Assembly (NCBI GenBank): GCA_015852425.1
Contig: JAAAIG010000012.1
Location: forward strand, 62,001 to 126,000
DNA: 64,000 nt
Reading direction: 5' to 3'
Source of the DNA: Gryganskiella cystojenkinii
Taxonomy: Eukaryota > Mortierellomycota > Mortierellomycetes > Mortierellales > Mortierellaceae
In this document: piece by piece, positions 44,592 to 58,366 of the stretch
Position numbering within the stretch: position 1 is the first letter of the stretch
How the letters are laid out: each line of letters starts with the position of its first letter
Translations under genes and position numbers: made by a program
Notes under the pieces: generated by a model
What the model was told of the DNA's origin: nothing
The model's database searches: none
Seen by the model: the letters and a program-made list of their open reading frames with translations, nothing else

Positions 44592-46197
44592 ATGGTCTGG
44601 TCTCCTGCCGATTTGCTGTGGTCCTTGACCGGTCGTGCTCATCTCACTGTGTTCGAGTCCATCTGCGCCAACTTGTTCCTGGCACTCATTGCTGCTCAAG
44701 GCATCTCTCCTGTCTACAACCTCATCAAGGGCAGCCAATTCAAGCCCAAGGGCAAAGTACGAAACACTCTATCGGAAACATTCTCATAATTGCCTTGTGC
44801 TCTGTTTATTATGCTTCGGACAACGTAAAATCGCGCCTTGCGCAGTCGCTGACGATCATTTGTTTTCCCTTGTACTTTGAAAACTTCGCCCGACTGAAAA
44901 TAGCATGTATACTTGACGGGAGGAAGTACTGGACTTGGTCGAGCTATTGCCATCGATCTGGCCAAGCAAGGCGCCCACGTTACTATCGTCGCCCGTAAAG
45001 AGGGTCCCCTCAAAGAGACTGTCGAGCTCATGAAGGTAACAAAATGCGAGCATGCTTCGATACTCCATCGTCATCCATGAACTCGCTTGCTCAACATCTT
45101 GATCTAATACGGCGATAACTTTTTTTCTTGAATAGCAAGCGGCTGCTGCTCGCAAGGATCCCATCGATCAAAAGTTTCACTATATCAGCGCGGATGTCAC
45201 GGATAAGGAACAGGCTGTCAGAGCCTTGGACGCGGCCTCGACTCATTTCGGTGGACAGGTTCCCGAGATCATCATGACCTGTGCTGGTGAGTTACAGACA
45301 AGAGAGGAGAATGTTTTTGAGATAATCTCATCCCAAGGCGAAGCGGAAGAGCAAGTCTTCGAGGAAATGTTTCCCCGAATGAAAAATGGGCACATCTTAG
45401 GGCTTAGCAAAACCCAATGCTCGCTTTTTTCGATCATGTGTTTTTAATCAAACGTGTTCATCTTTCCCCTTGAATCTTTTTTCTCTCGCAGGAATCTCGA
45501 TCCCAAAGCTCTTTATCGAAAATGCTGTCGAGGATTTCGAAGTTCAGATGAAACTCAACTATTTCGGTACATTGTACACGATTCACGAGGCCTCGAAACG
45601 TATGGTCCAGACAGGTGTCAAGGGCAAAATTGTCATGGTTAGTTCGACCATGGGTTTGATCGGCTTTGCGGGATATGCCAGTTATGCACCCACAAAGTTT
45701 GCTCTTCGAGGTCTTGCAGAGTCACTGAGAAACGAGTTTTTGTTGTACGGAATCTCGACCCATATCTATTATGCGGGTACCATGTTTACGCCTGGATACG
45801 AGACCGAGAACCTGACCAAGCCCCTTGTGACGAGAGAGATTGAGGGTTCTTCAGGATTGACGCCAGATGAGGCCGCCAAGGGATTGATGAGCGGGCTGAA
45901 GAAGGGTTGGTTCGCGATCACAACGGATTTTGATACCAACTTTTTGCGTGTTGCTTCCAAGGGTGTCACACCCTCGACCAACGTTGGACTGGACTATCTC
46001 TTGAGTATCGTTGCCCCTGTAAGTCGACTTTATTATTTTCTGCTTCTGATGAGTGCTCCATGATTTATTCTCGATGATAGTGTTGACTAACGATGGGCCT
46101 TCTCTGCTCCTTTCAGTTCGCCGCGACTCAGGTTCTTTGGGAGTTTAACTATAAGGTCAAAAAGTTTGGCAAGAGCCTCATCAAGAAGGAACTTTAA
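44592..46197 (+). CDS. TSC10: 3-ketodihydrosphingosine reductase
   Basis: Five exons: 44592-44756, 44904-45035, 45136-45286, 45492-46018, 46117-46197, in phase, giving 351 residues. The enzyme is an ER-membrane short-chain dehydrogenase that reduces 3-ketosphinganine to dihydrosphingosine with NADPH, the second step of sphingolipid synthesis. An N-terminal hydrophobic segment (ESICANLFLALIAAQGISPV) anchors it. The cofactor loop is HVYLTGGSTGLGRAIA with the basic ARKEG that favours NADPH. The catalytic part is VMVSSTMGLIGFAGYASYAP followed by TKFALRG, giving the Ser, Tyr and Lys of the YxxxK motif. The C-terminal region (YLLSIVAP to QVLWEFNYKVKKFGKSLIKK) is hydrophobic then basic, as in Tsc10. 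All three mid-gene joints fall at glycine or cofactor-loop codons and are unambiguous. Confidence 0.95.
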
Positions 46198-46759
46198 AAA
46201 CACTATCGATCATTCTAGTCCTTTCAGACTCAGAGAACATCTACCCACATATCAAAGCTCATTTCTTTTTCGCAGAAATAAAAATGCGCCTTGAATTATA
46301 AAATGTATGAGGCCACAATACTGCCAATACGGTGACCAACGAGATTCGATAAATCATGTTGATACACCACCGCAAGTGCCTTGTCGCGGGTATGGCCCTG
46401 TGTGTGGTCAAGAAACAGAGTGATTCAAGATCACAGTGTCATTCTTAATGTTGGCTTTGAGGGTTCTCTTCGCAGGGAACAGAAACCCACGTCCTCATCA
46501 CAATTCTGGAAGAGGGTGTAAAAAAGACCAAAAGGACAATTTCACTCCAGATGCGATATTTGAACGAAATTATGCGCCGTATTGAGGGAGGAAGAGAGGG
46601 TAATGTACCGCCAATTATGCGGACCAAATTATGAAAGAGTTCAAAAGAGACGGGACATACACGAAAAGAAACGCTGTATATTAATAATAGGGGGTGTGCA
46701 ATTGTATGACGGGTCATTGGATCCAGTAGTGGCATAAACCACGATCGCTCAAGTGTGTT
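46198..46759. other. Convergent 3' region, TSC10 / CKB1
   Basis: 562 bp between facing stop codons, with a TSC10 poly(A) signal at 46277-46282. No gene recognised. Confidence 0.5.
46277..46282 (+). terminator. Poly(A) signal of TSC10
   Basis: AATAAA 80 bases after the TSC10 stop codon. Confidence 0.6.
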
Positions 46760-48135
46760 TTACTTTTGATCCTCGTCCTTCTCCTTGATGATTTTTCCAC
46801 TGACGTCCAGAAGGTTGGGATCCTGTTTGTTCCTGAGCCACTGCATGCGAGGTCCGCAACGACTGAACTCTGAGATCTTAAATCCATAGATGGCTGGTGC
46901 ATAGATTTTGTTGGGGATATTGGGCACGAGCTCGGGGTAGATGTGGAAGAGCATATGGGCGAAAGTCGTTCCGAAGTAAGCGCCTATTTTAGTTAATAGA
47001 AGAAGGTCAGTTCATTGTTTCGTCCGCAACTCAGATAAACAAATACGAGAGTTGAATCGATTGTCAAAGGACATACCGTCGAGGTTGTGGAATCGTGAGC
47101 TGGGCGGTGAGTAAATATCCTGGCAGTTGGGGCAGTATAACTTGACAGTCTCCACTCCAGGTAAGTCATAGCGACCACAGGGGACAACGTTTGTTGACTG
47201 ACAGTATGTGCGCGGGCAACTTCCAAAATGTCCAGCCTGGTACTTGTCCGCCTATTTGGAGAAATAGAAATCATTAGAATGTTTGAGTCTGCTTGACAAT
47301 CAACATGCCCCTAAACTGCAATCGTGCAAAGGCAAAAGGCGAAGTGGGAAAGTCAAGTATTGAATCGCCCATTTATTGCTCTGAATGACAAATGCGATTG
47401 CGTATGACCTTACCATCTGCTGCAATCCTTGCCGCGTTACGATAAAGCGTTGGTGAATAAGTCCATACAGTTGCTCAGCCGAGGCTTCAACAATCGACAC
47501 ATCCGGCACCTTTGTGCTATCCTCCTCTATTTTGGTGAAATGTCCAGTTAATGATAGTGGTCAAGAACAAGGCGTCCACTCTTTTCTTTCCGGTGTGTGT
47601 GTGTGTGTGAGTACAAATAAAAGAAAACAGGGCATAGTGTTCGTACCAGGTTCCAAGTCCAGGATCATTTCGAGTGCTTCCTTGTAAAAAGGTACGATCG
47701 AGTTGAGTCCTGTCAAGTTAAAGTCGTCCTCGACAAAGTCATCCGCGACCTCGGCAAAGTACTGATGTCCTCCGAGTGAGCAGAACCAGGCGATCCAGGG
47801 CATCGACTCGGTGCCTGATTCGTTCGACACGTCTGAGCCTAGGAGCATTGTTTGTCATTGCAAAAGAGTAAGGAGAGAGAGTGAGAGAGTGAGAGGGAGA
47901 GGGTCCGATAAAAGGATGAGTCTTCTTTTAAGGAAGGAGATGGACAAACAGATCGCTCCCCCAATCGGTCCATTAGGACGGTACCATAGTAATCATCGCC
48001 TGCGTATTCGCCCTGGAGCTGCTCATTGTCCTCTTCTTCCTCGTCTTCTTCCTCTTCGTCGTCGAGGATATCGTTTACGCGCATCTGCTGTTGCTGCTGT
48101 TTGAGCTGCTGTTGTTGGTGGTCGTTCGCTGACAT
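46760..48135 (-). CDS. CKB1: Casein kinase 2 regulatory subunit beta
   Basis: Five exons: 48135-47985, 47838-47647, 47526-47414, 47251-47077, 46983-46760, in phase, giving 284 residues. CK2-beta dimerises through a zinc finger and holds two catalytic alpha subunits, setting substrate choice of this nuclear and cytosolic kinase. The core starts MPWIAWFCSLGGHQYFAEV and DDFNLTGLN. The zinc ligands are in CPRTYC and, after about 22 residues, YCPNC. AYFGTTFAHMLFHIYPELVP and IYGFKISEF are the conserved dimer region. Unusual is the first exon: a Gln-rich start (HQQQQLKQQQQQ) followed by an acidic block (DDEEEEDEEEED), about 60 residues before the normal start of the fold. Confidence 0.96.
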
Positions 48136-49333
48136 TGAATAGGTCTCTGTATGAGTGCTATCGGAGAGTCGTTTGTCGATGGTCAGATGGGGGAGGCGAA
48201 GCTAATCTGCCTGTCGGATTTTCTGTTTGTTGCGTTGCGTTGAGTGGAGAGAAGATGCCCTTGTTGTATTTGTTTTCTTTGTTGTTGTTTTGCGTTCGTC
48301 TCTTTGGGCGGAGGATGTATTGCGGCTTTGTTATTGACTGCAGACCGACAGAAAGGCAGGGAGAACAGAGAGTGTGGCTGTCCTTTGTATTTTAGGGTCC
48401 AATAGCTGTACGGATGAAGAAGCTTTACGGACTGGGCAGTCTTAACAGGGTCGAGAGAGAATGGAACAAGATAGGAAGCGAGAAAGGAGCGAACAAGTGA
48501 ACAGAGAGATGATTAAGAAGGATAAAAAAGAATGGGGGCACAATTTTAAAAAAAAATAATTCAAAAGCACACACAATACACATACAACGTGAAAGAACCA
48601 ACCAATGTCTGGTGTATGAGAGAGAGGCGCAATTATTTATTATTCTGTTGACCCTGCAACACCCTTCTTCTACACAACAAGCGGCCCTGTCCCCATTTCC
48701 GAATCGCCCTTCATGAGTCAAATTTCGCCTCTCGTATCTCAAAACACGACCTTGAGCTTCAGAATCCTCAAGAGTAGTGCTTCTCGGTTTGAAAAAGGCT
48801 TTCGAGTTTTGAAAGAGTTTCAAACGCGAGCAGCGCGTGCGATGATTCATTGATGTCACGTGTTTAATAAAGTGGCTTGTGTTTGGAGCGGCATTTTTTT
48901 TTTTCCTTGCAAAAAATATAAAAGAAGGACGCGACCTTGATCACCTTTGCCTTCTTCATCCCTTCCTCATCTCTCCCCCTCCTTCATTCGCACCATTCAA
49001 CCTGGTGGCTGTTTGACGCGGCTCTGAAAAAAAAGGTAATGTTTCATCTGTGCCCCATCTCCTCATCCTCATCCCCAAATGAGAAGTTTTGACGACTACG
49101 ATGATTTGATCGACCCATAACAAATTTGTCATCACTGAATTACCATTGTGTTGAATAAAATGCAGTTTCAGCCTTGTCTGAGTCCCTTCGCTTCTCTTTC
49201 TCTCCTATCTCCCTCCACCTCCCTTCACTCATTGATGGATTGACACCAAAGAAAGGACTTTGTATTAACATTTTGTCTTTTGTTCAGTTGATAGAAATTC
49301 TCTTTTTTTCCATCCGGATTCAGAGCGTGTTGT
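48136..49333. promoter_or_regulatory. Divergent region CKB1 / unknown membrane-protein gene
   Basis: 1.2 kb. TATAAAAG at 48917-48924 faces the plus-strand gene, followed by a pyrimidine-rich leader and a possible leader intron (GGTAATG near 49036 to AATGCAG near 49167). No coding exon recognised. Confidence 0.45.
48917..48924 (+). promoter_or_regulatory. TATA box of the plus-strand membrane-protein gene
   Basis: TATAAAAG with C/T-rich sequence 30-80 bases downstream (CTTTGCCTTCTTCATCCCTT), the usual arrangement of a fungal transcription start. Confidence 0.5.
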
Positions 49334-50967
49334 ATGACCGAAGCAGTTGTCCTCGTAGAAGACGTAAGTGTCTACCTCCCAAATGGAATCTTTTTTAGCC
49401 TCCCTTCCTCCCTTATCCTTTAATGATTGTAACGCATGACGGGCGGTCGGAATGTGGTCGTACAACCACGTTAAATTATGTCGATATGTCATGCCTCTGA
49501 AATTATCCCAACACGTCTCAATTGTTTCTTCTGAGAACTTTTTCATGTGTGTTTTGATATAGAGACTAACAGATGTTTGTTTCTCTACGTCGAATTTAGT
49601 GCTCACTCCTCGTCTGAAGATCAACTGATAGACCGTTCGCAAAACCAGTCAAGGTCACATCGTTGAATGGTAAGGATTCATTACTCGATCGCCAATTTTT
49701 CCCACCTCCATTTCAAAGCCATTGTCCTGGATAATTTGAAAGATGAATATTAAGCATGTCAAGCTCAACAATCTGAAATCGATGGAGACCCCATCTTTAA
49801 AGTTGTGACTATTCTAAACCTGACCCTTTATCCACGTCGACAATCTTCGTGTATCGTCAATTGAAAGAAACAAAGAAAGCAGAATGAGAATCTAACCATT
49901 GTGCTCTTGTTCCGTTTTCTCAACAGATCCACCTCATCCACAAGTCGTTCGATCTCGAAATGGGTCATCAAGAAGGTAAGTTTTTGATAGATAGTTAGAA
50001 AGAAGAATACAGAATAAAAAATGACGAAATCAAAAATTAGGAATCGAATAGCAACATGCACAGTGAAAATGACACTGCGAGTCAGCACAAATTTCTTTTG
50101 GTCTTGCTTGCTTTTTTTTTGCTGATCTCTTCAGCACACGAACCGACCGCGACATTACAACACAAACAATTTTCAAGCATGAAGAACACACCTTTGCATT
50201 CAAGCCTGAACCACTCTAAGGCATCACTCTTTGTCCTATCGACTAAAACCACTGGTGCGATCGCCGCTGTGGCCGTAGGCCTCGCTGCAGCTGCCCGTCC
50301 AGCGGCTCTCCGTATGAGCAGCCGTGGCCTGCTCCTGTCCATGGGAGCATTGCAGTGCAGCTGGCTTGGAGCGAACCTGGTAGGAACTCGTAAAAGGAAC
50401 AAATATAACAGGAATGGGACATTATGGCAAATGGGACGGATTGTTGAACATCATGGTCATTCTTAACATTAAGAGCCAAACTGCCCTGACACATGTCATT
50501 GCATCAAATAGGCAATCTCCTTCCTTGAGGCACCTGTCAAGTTCTTGGCCCCGACACCAGCACGAAGGAGTCAACTTGACGTTGGTCGACATGTCTTTTC
50601 AGCCTTCAACAAGATTGAGGTGATCTTGGCAGCATTTGATCTTTTGGGCTGGTACTTGCTCGCCCGACGAGGTCTCCTCCCTGGTTCTTCTCTTCCGGGG
50701 TCCTTCACTGCAGGAACAGGATCCGCGCCATTTTCCGGATTCCGACAGATGGGGTGGCGACACTGGCTAAGGTTCGCGCCAGGCTTGATCGTTTATATCT
50801 TTGAGAGCTTCGCGTTCTTGCCAGTCATGCGCGGATTCAGTGCTAGAGTGATTGAGGGAAGACCCGTGGAGGCAGCAAAAGTCCATGGCGTCTACGTCTT
50901 TTTGGAGGCATTCAAGGTCACGACACTGGCGATTGGCACTGTTACCCTTGGTCGCGCACTGCTGTAA
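49334..50967 (+). CDS. Conserved multi-pass membrane protein, function unknown
   Basis: Proposed exons 49334-49363, 49927-49975, 50135-50379 and 50512-50967, in phase, giving 259 residues. The first exon (MTEAVVLVED) is the least certain; translation could instead start at the in-frame ATG at 49960 (MGHQE). The last two exons are solid. They encode hydrophobic segments GAIAAVAVGLAAAARPA, LLLSMGALQCSWLGANLAIS, then EAPVKFLAPTPARRSQLDVG, KIEVILAAFDLLGWYLLARR, GLIVYIFESFAFLPVMRG and a C-terminal VFLEAFKVTTLAIGTVTLG. About four or five membrane passes are likely. I do not recognise the family with confidence; the FLEAPVKFLAP and LDVGRHVFSAFNKIEV blocks look conserved and would be the best probes. 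It converges on eIF2B-beta with 116 bp between stop codons. Confidence 0.7.
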
Positions 50968-51083
50968 GAAAGATGAAGTTTCGATCAAATATACTAGCTT
51001 TTAGCGTTTATGGATGCTTGCCCAAACGAGGACTTTTTCTTGATGTGAAATATAAGATTTCTAAATGAAATGATCAGGTCGAC

Positions 51084-52564
51084 TCAAAGATCAAAGGTAC
51101 GGTCACTTGGATCATAGTTCTCGACACTATTAAAAAATGAGAATGCAAGAGTTAGAAAGAAATACATTCCAGAGAAGTAGGGAATAAGAGCGATGTGGAC
51201 AAAAATACGAACACGAGACAAAAAGAAAGCATACATGAGACGGTAAAGGTATGATGGTGGATGACCACCTTGGTTGGTAAGGAACAAGTTAACAAGTTCC
51301 GGAGAGACGTAGTCATAGTAGGGGTTCGTCACGGTGACCTTCTCGATCAGATCACCTTCTTCGAATCCAAGAACAGAGTCAGGATTGAATGCGACGTTAA
51401 AGCTGTCTTCGTCGTACGGGTATAAGGGCGACAGTTTGTATAATCCGGTGCAGACGACGACTGGAATCGAGTGGTGTTTCGCAGCCGCGGCCATCATGTG
51501 TGTTCCCGAGATAGCTACAAGGCCTCCGTTTGCAAGGACTATTTGAAAATGAACACAAGTTAGCAAAAATCCTGCTATTTGTACGTATTTTTTTTTTTTT
51601 TTTGGTATATTCGCCTTTGGCGACCATTTCAGTCCCGTCTATTCCTTACCAGCGTGAGTTCCAAGGATAACCTTGTTGACACGCGACATGACAGCGAACA
51701 CGGCCGAGTCAGGGATAACAGTCGTCTCGATGCCAGCCTTGGAGAGTTCAACTGCCATCTCTTGACCTGAATACGAGGGAGCGCTCTCAGCAACCAGCAC
51801 CTGGAACTTTCTTTTGACAGCGGCCATCTTTAAGAACTCCTCCACAGTCTTGGATCTTCCGATGGTCATAATGATTTCGCTACAGTAAGAAGAAATGCGC
51901 ATGAAGATAAACACGTCAGGAGACGCGAACACACGAAAATATAAAAATCAAAATCAAACAAAAACAGTGCCCGCAGAAGGGATGGCATTGCATGCTGTAT
52001 GACTCACTTTGAGTGGATGTGAAGAGACGCTTGGTTCTTGATGTTATCGTAAATATTTTCCAGCTCGTCCTTGATCTCGCGAATCTCTTGGATAATGTTG
52101 CTTCTCAAACTGCTTGGGTACTGCACATCCTCGTCCGAAGTCGATCCAGTCTCGCCCAAAAGGTTGTACATCGAGGAGGACGTCGTTAAAGGTGCAAACT
52201 CGGATACGCCACCATTGGCGCCGAGACCGAGGCTATTCCTATCATTGCTGGTACTAGTGGTACCATCCCGAGGAGAGAGGTTTCCATTTCCAGCCTCTCG
52301 AAACTCTTCACGGATGATGTGGAGAACACGACGGATAATGTTTCCGACCGCGAGTTCCGTGGGGTTAGCGAGGTTGAGTTTTTGACCGACGGACTTGACA
52401 AGAGACAAGAGCTGTTTGGAGGTAGTCCAGTTGTTTTTAGAAATGACGACGATGAGCAGCCTGAGCGTTGCTTGGGCGACAGCAGAGGATCCGACCAATT
52501 GACGACGCTTGAGCTTGGCGACGAGGTCATCAACCAAGAGCTCACTGTTCTTGCTTAAACTCAT
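51084..52564 (-). CDS. GCD7: Translation initiation factor eIF2B subunit beta
   Basis: Four exons: 52564-52008, 51879-51650, 51538-51235, 51126-51084, in phase, giving 377 residues. eIF2B is the guanine-nucleotide exchange factor for eIF2; the beta subunit belongs to its regulatory core, which senses phosphorylated eIF2-alpha. The N-terminal helical domain begins [20 protein letters not shown] and [20 protein letters not shown] Ser/Gly-rich loop ([20 protein letters not shown]) follows. The Rossmann-like part has [60 protein letters not shown] and [20 protein letters not shown]. The short last exon supplies [13 protein letters not shown] after PPSYLYRL, close to the usual PPSYIYRLLxEYYxxED ending. 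It is divergent from POP2. Confidence 0.95.
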
Positions 52565-53252
52565 TGTTGAGAGAGATGGGTATATTTTTTTTCTTCTCCT
52601 TTTGCTCCCAAAGGGATAGACGTCTGCTCAGTGATGGCGGGGAGTGTTTTCGTTCGTTCTCTATCGAGTCCTTGTTGTGGGTCTGATGCCTCCTGAGCAA
52701 TGATTAGGTGACGAAACAAACGAAATCGTATCCAAAGTTGTTTCTGACTCTTTGAATCTGTGAAATGATCACGTGCACCAGTACCAACCCAAAAGACACA
52801 CGGACAAAAGATCAATGGGCGATCGTCTGCTCTGTCTGCTCACACTTCTTTCCCTTCACCCTCAGGGTTTCCTTAATTCACCTCCCCTTCACTACTTCAA
52901 CCCGTCAGCCAATCAAGCCAGCAACAACAACCCAACCAAGGCGGCATCTATTTCTCAGCTGTACGTTTGACTCTTGCGACTGCATTTTGTGTGCAATCAT
53001 CCCCCTGGCTTTACTAACAGGGGCTGCATCAAGCACGGTGAATCCTCCCCTCCGCACGTCTTTCCTTTCCATCTACCATCATTCCTTTCGCTGAGACCCC
53101 TTCACTGTTCCAAAATCAAAACTCAACAGCGCCATCCATCCGCTTGCAAAAAAATAAGGAAAAAAAACAAGAATAGAAACTGGCTTGCTGAACCAACTGC
53201 TGCTCGCCACCTCTTTGGCATATCAATCTTTGTTAGACACAATCATCTAACC
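52565..53252. promoter_or_regulatory. Divergent promoter GCD7 / POP2
   Basis: 688 bp between start codons of two mRNA/translation genes. Leaders on both sides are pyrimidine-rich on the coding strand. No clear TATA box recognised. Confidence 0.45.
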
Positions 53253-54921
53253 ATGCCTAGTCCAAACGAGCGAGCCATCATCAGAGAGGTCTGGGCCGAG
53301 AACCTGGACCAAGAGATGGCCCTCTTGAGGGATCTCGTTGATCAGTATCCATACCTGGCCATGGTAAGATTACGACTGGACCATCTTTTCGTCGGCATTT
53401 CTCCTCTTTTCTGTTCATTGTGGATTTTATGTGTTTAGCCAGTTGTGGCGAAGAGCTGACATTTTGTTATTGTGTTTTGAAATTATGATCAGGACACCGA
53501 GTTTCCTGGAGTCGTTGCGCGTCCCATTGGTGATTATACTTTGCCTTGCTTGTGCATGCGATAAAGCATTATGTTCTCTCCATTCATTCATTCATTCATT
53601 CATGCTCTGCCCGTCGAATTCTAACAGGACAGTCCTCTCCCTTTGTTTCTTCCAATAGGCAACTTCCGTACCTCTGCTGACTACCATTACCAGACACTTC
53701 GATGCAATGTGGATCTTCTCAAAATGATCCAACTGGGCGTGACCTTTGCAGATGAGAATGGCAACGTGCCCAAGGATGCCTGTACTTGGCAGTTCAACTT
53801 CAAGTTCAACCTTGGGTAAGTTAGCGGTATTGCAGGCGGCGTTGGAATGGTGTGACCATATGAAGAGCCTTTGCAAAGATCCATAGGAAAGCCCTCTTTT
53901 TACTTTTTTATACCGTTCGTTATTTCTTCGATCACTAACTTGTTGTTGTTCTTCCTTCCTATTTAGTGATGACATGTACGCTCAGGATTCGATCGACCTA
54001 TTGACAAAGTCAGGCATCAACTTTCAAAAGCACGAGGATTATGGAATTGACGTCCACCATTTTGGAGAGCTGTTGATCAGCTCTGGATTTGTGCTTCTGG
54101 ATGAGGTCAAATGGATTTCCTTCCACAGGTGCGTTGTTTTGACTTGCGGTGAACAGAGCATGCACTGATAACTCGAAAGCCTTGAAGCTAATCTCACTAA
54201 CCATTTTGTTTTTTTCCCCACCAAAAAACAATAACAGTGGATACGATTTTGGATACCTGCTCAAGATCTTGACCTGCAGTCCATTGCCAGCAGAGGAGGG
54301 CGACTTTTTCGATCTCTTGCGGACTTATTTCCCTTGCATATATGATATCAAATACCTCATGAAGAGCTGTAAAAACTTGAAAGGTGGTCTCCAGGATTTA
54401 GCCAACGATCTTCAAGTAAGGCCTGGCGCACTGTTCCATATCCGGACAAATTATTATGGACTCTATGCGTTTTTTATGTCTTCGCAGGAGCTAATTGAGT
54501 CCCACCTTATTGATCTTCTACTCTGTAGGTTGTAAGAATCGGCGCTCAACATCAAGCAGGAAGCGACAGCTTGCTGACATGCTCTACGTTTTTCAAGATG
54601 CGTCAGATCTTTTTCGAAGATAAGATTGATGATACAAAGTACCTGTATGGGAGCCTTTCTTTGTTCTTTTCTTTGAAGGGCGATATGGGGGTTGGACGTG
54701 GACCATATTTCTAATTCGTCTTTTACTCTCCTTTCATCCTCGCAACTCCTTCTCTTAGTGGGTATCTCTATGGACTTGGTTCTGCAGTAGGCTCGACCGC
54801 GGCTCAACCAAACTCGATCGCGACCTTTAACTCTGCAGCAGGCAACGATAGCCCGCTCATTACCAACGTCTCAACAACACCGAATGGCAAACTCAACAGC
54901 TTTCAAAAAATAAACCTTTAA
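53253..54921 (+). CDS. POP2: CCR4-NOT deadenylase subunit Caf1/Pop2
   Basis: Seven exons: 53253-53363, 53493-53529, 53659-53815, 53967-54128, 54238-54415, 54529-54644, 54759-54921, in phase, giving 307 residues. Caf1 is the DEDD-type 3'-5' exonuclease of the CCR4-NOT complex that removes poly(A) tails in the cytoplasm. It starts [20 protein letters not shown]. The catalytic acidic residues are seen in [12 protein letters not shown] (Asp, Glu), [13 protein letters not shown] (Asp) and [16 protein letters not shown] (Asp). [20 protein letters not shown] and [20 protein letters not shown] are conserved blocks. The tail after YLYGLGS is Ser/Asn-rich. Exon 2 is only 37 bp and carries the first two catalytic acids. 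The last stretch of exon 6 uses a CT|GTATGG donor. Confidence 0.96.
53581..53603. repeat. (CATT)n microsatellite
   Basis: About five CATT/ATTC units within intron 2 of POP2. Confidence 0.9.
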
Positions 54922-55480
54922 TCAGTTAAACCTCATACCTGACTCTAGAAAGACGGTGACCCTGCGAGTTCTTAAAGTTACAGGATCATCAGAGCCCCTT
55001 AATCAAAAAATAATGACGTCACAATTTTTTTTGTCCAAAAGCGGATTCACCAATCAAAAATCTTGGGATATTATTCGGTCGTAGCTCGCAGCATTGAATA
55101 TTCCTTCTCTCACATTCAACGGATAACTGTACGAGTGCTTAATTCGGGATTCAAGAATCACATCAAGTTAGCAGTGGACATGGCAGGAGAACAATGGCGT
55201 ACACTCGTGCATCATCATGGAGGGATCATCAATATAATTCAATCGGCACCATCATCCATGATCGTCCATTTCAACATTCGGGATTTTCGTCCTAGTTATG
55301 AAAATGATGGGGAACCTTTGATTCAACATTCTGCAGAGTCAGAAGAATAGCCGTCAGGATGGCGTAACCAGGATTATGGGCAAACTCAAGAGGTCATTCA
55401 TCCTATAGCAAGAAGAGCAGCTCGCTAATGATTTGCCTGTCTTTTGGTCTTTGTCTATGCCTTTCACAAAAATAGTCAAC
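54922..55480. other. POP2 3' flank and eL28 promoter
   Basis: 559 bp. A 95-codon open frame (55063-55350) runs through it but has no family features and lies where the eL28 promoter must be, so it is not called a gene. Confidence 0.45.
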
Positions 55481-56587
55481 ATGTCGGCTGATCTTACCTG
55501 GTAAGAAGGCGTTCGTCGTCGATCAACCTTACGGCCTGGATTTCATGAAACGTTCATGCAAATGCTCGCCTTATACTCACTGTTACGTTTGGTATCTTGA
55601 CTGAATAGGCTCCTTATCAAGAACAACAACTCGTTCCTTGTCAAGCGCAACGGCGTCCAGTTCTCCCGCGAGGCTGGCAACTTGTTGAACAAGAACTCGT
55701 TCAAGTTCTCTGGTATCGCCAACAAGAAGGTACATTTACCGACTCTTTTGTGACGCTGCATGACAAGGATGGGCGCTGAGGAATTTCTCCAGAAGAGGAT
55801 GACAGGATGTCGGCTATGTCTGCCATGGATCGTTCGCTTCTCGCAACTTTTAGATTCGTTCACCAGGGATATCACGGAAACGTGGACTGAGAGACAGCTT
55901 ATTCACAACATTTTGTATATCTCTTTGGCGTGCTCAATAGACCATCGATATCCAGGCTGCTGAGCGTGGTGTCGTTGTCTCCACCAACAAGAAGTCCAAG
56001 GTCACCCTCACCAAGGGTATCCGCAAGTCTGCCCGCTCCGTTGCCGGTCTCGCCCGCTCCGGTCACCGCGCTGACCTCCGCAAGGTAAACTTGTTGGTTC
56101 ATGAATATGTTGGTGCCTGTCTTCTCCCTCTTTTTAGAGCCATCTCTCTTTTTTCTTCACCAAACACCGCGGTTGCTCACCACGACCCGCAAAGTGCTAG
56201 AACCCAGCAGATTCCATTTAACATGAAAGCTGGGCGTAAAACATTTTTGCAAAATTACACATATGCCTCTTTTCTCAAACGAGAGCTGAGGGCGGCCACG
56301 TCTCTGCACATCTATCAAGCAATGGATTTTCTTTATTCAAAGTCTTGCGACAGTTACTTGGGAACATACCTCTCCTTTTATCACATTTTTTCTTCTCCTG
56401 TTGTCTTTGATCGATGCAAAAATGTCTGTTGACAGAACTTTAACGACTCACGCGTCTCTTTATCTATGATATGATCATTATGCAACAGGCTGCTCTTGCC
56501 CGCGTCGCCGCTGTCCTCGCCTCCCAGAAGCCCGTCAAGGCTGCCCCCAAGAAGGCCTCCAAGGGTGTCCGCGCCAACAAGAACTAA
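55481..56587 (+). CDS. RPL28: 60S ribosomal protein eL28
   Basis: Four exons, 55481-55500, 55609-55729, 55941-56084 and 56489-56587, in phase, giving 127 residues. eL28 is a eukaryote-specific protein of the large ribosomal subunit. It starts [20 protein letters not shown], and continues [40 protein letters not shown] and [20 protein letters not shown]. The C-terminus is Lys/Ala-rich ([13 protein letters not shown]). The six-codon first exon followed by an intron is typical of fungal ribosomal-protein genes. Codons in exons 2-4 are strongly C-ending, as in the other highly expressed genes here. Intron 3 is 404 bp. Confidence 0.96.

Positions 56588-58366
<1,779 letters not shown>

Noticed and set aside
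55063..55350. 95-codon open frame between POP2 and eL28
   Set aside because: No recognisable family, no splice partners, and it lies in the required promoter of a ribosomal-protein gene.
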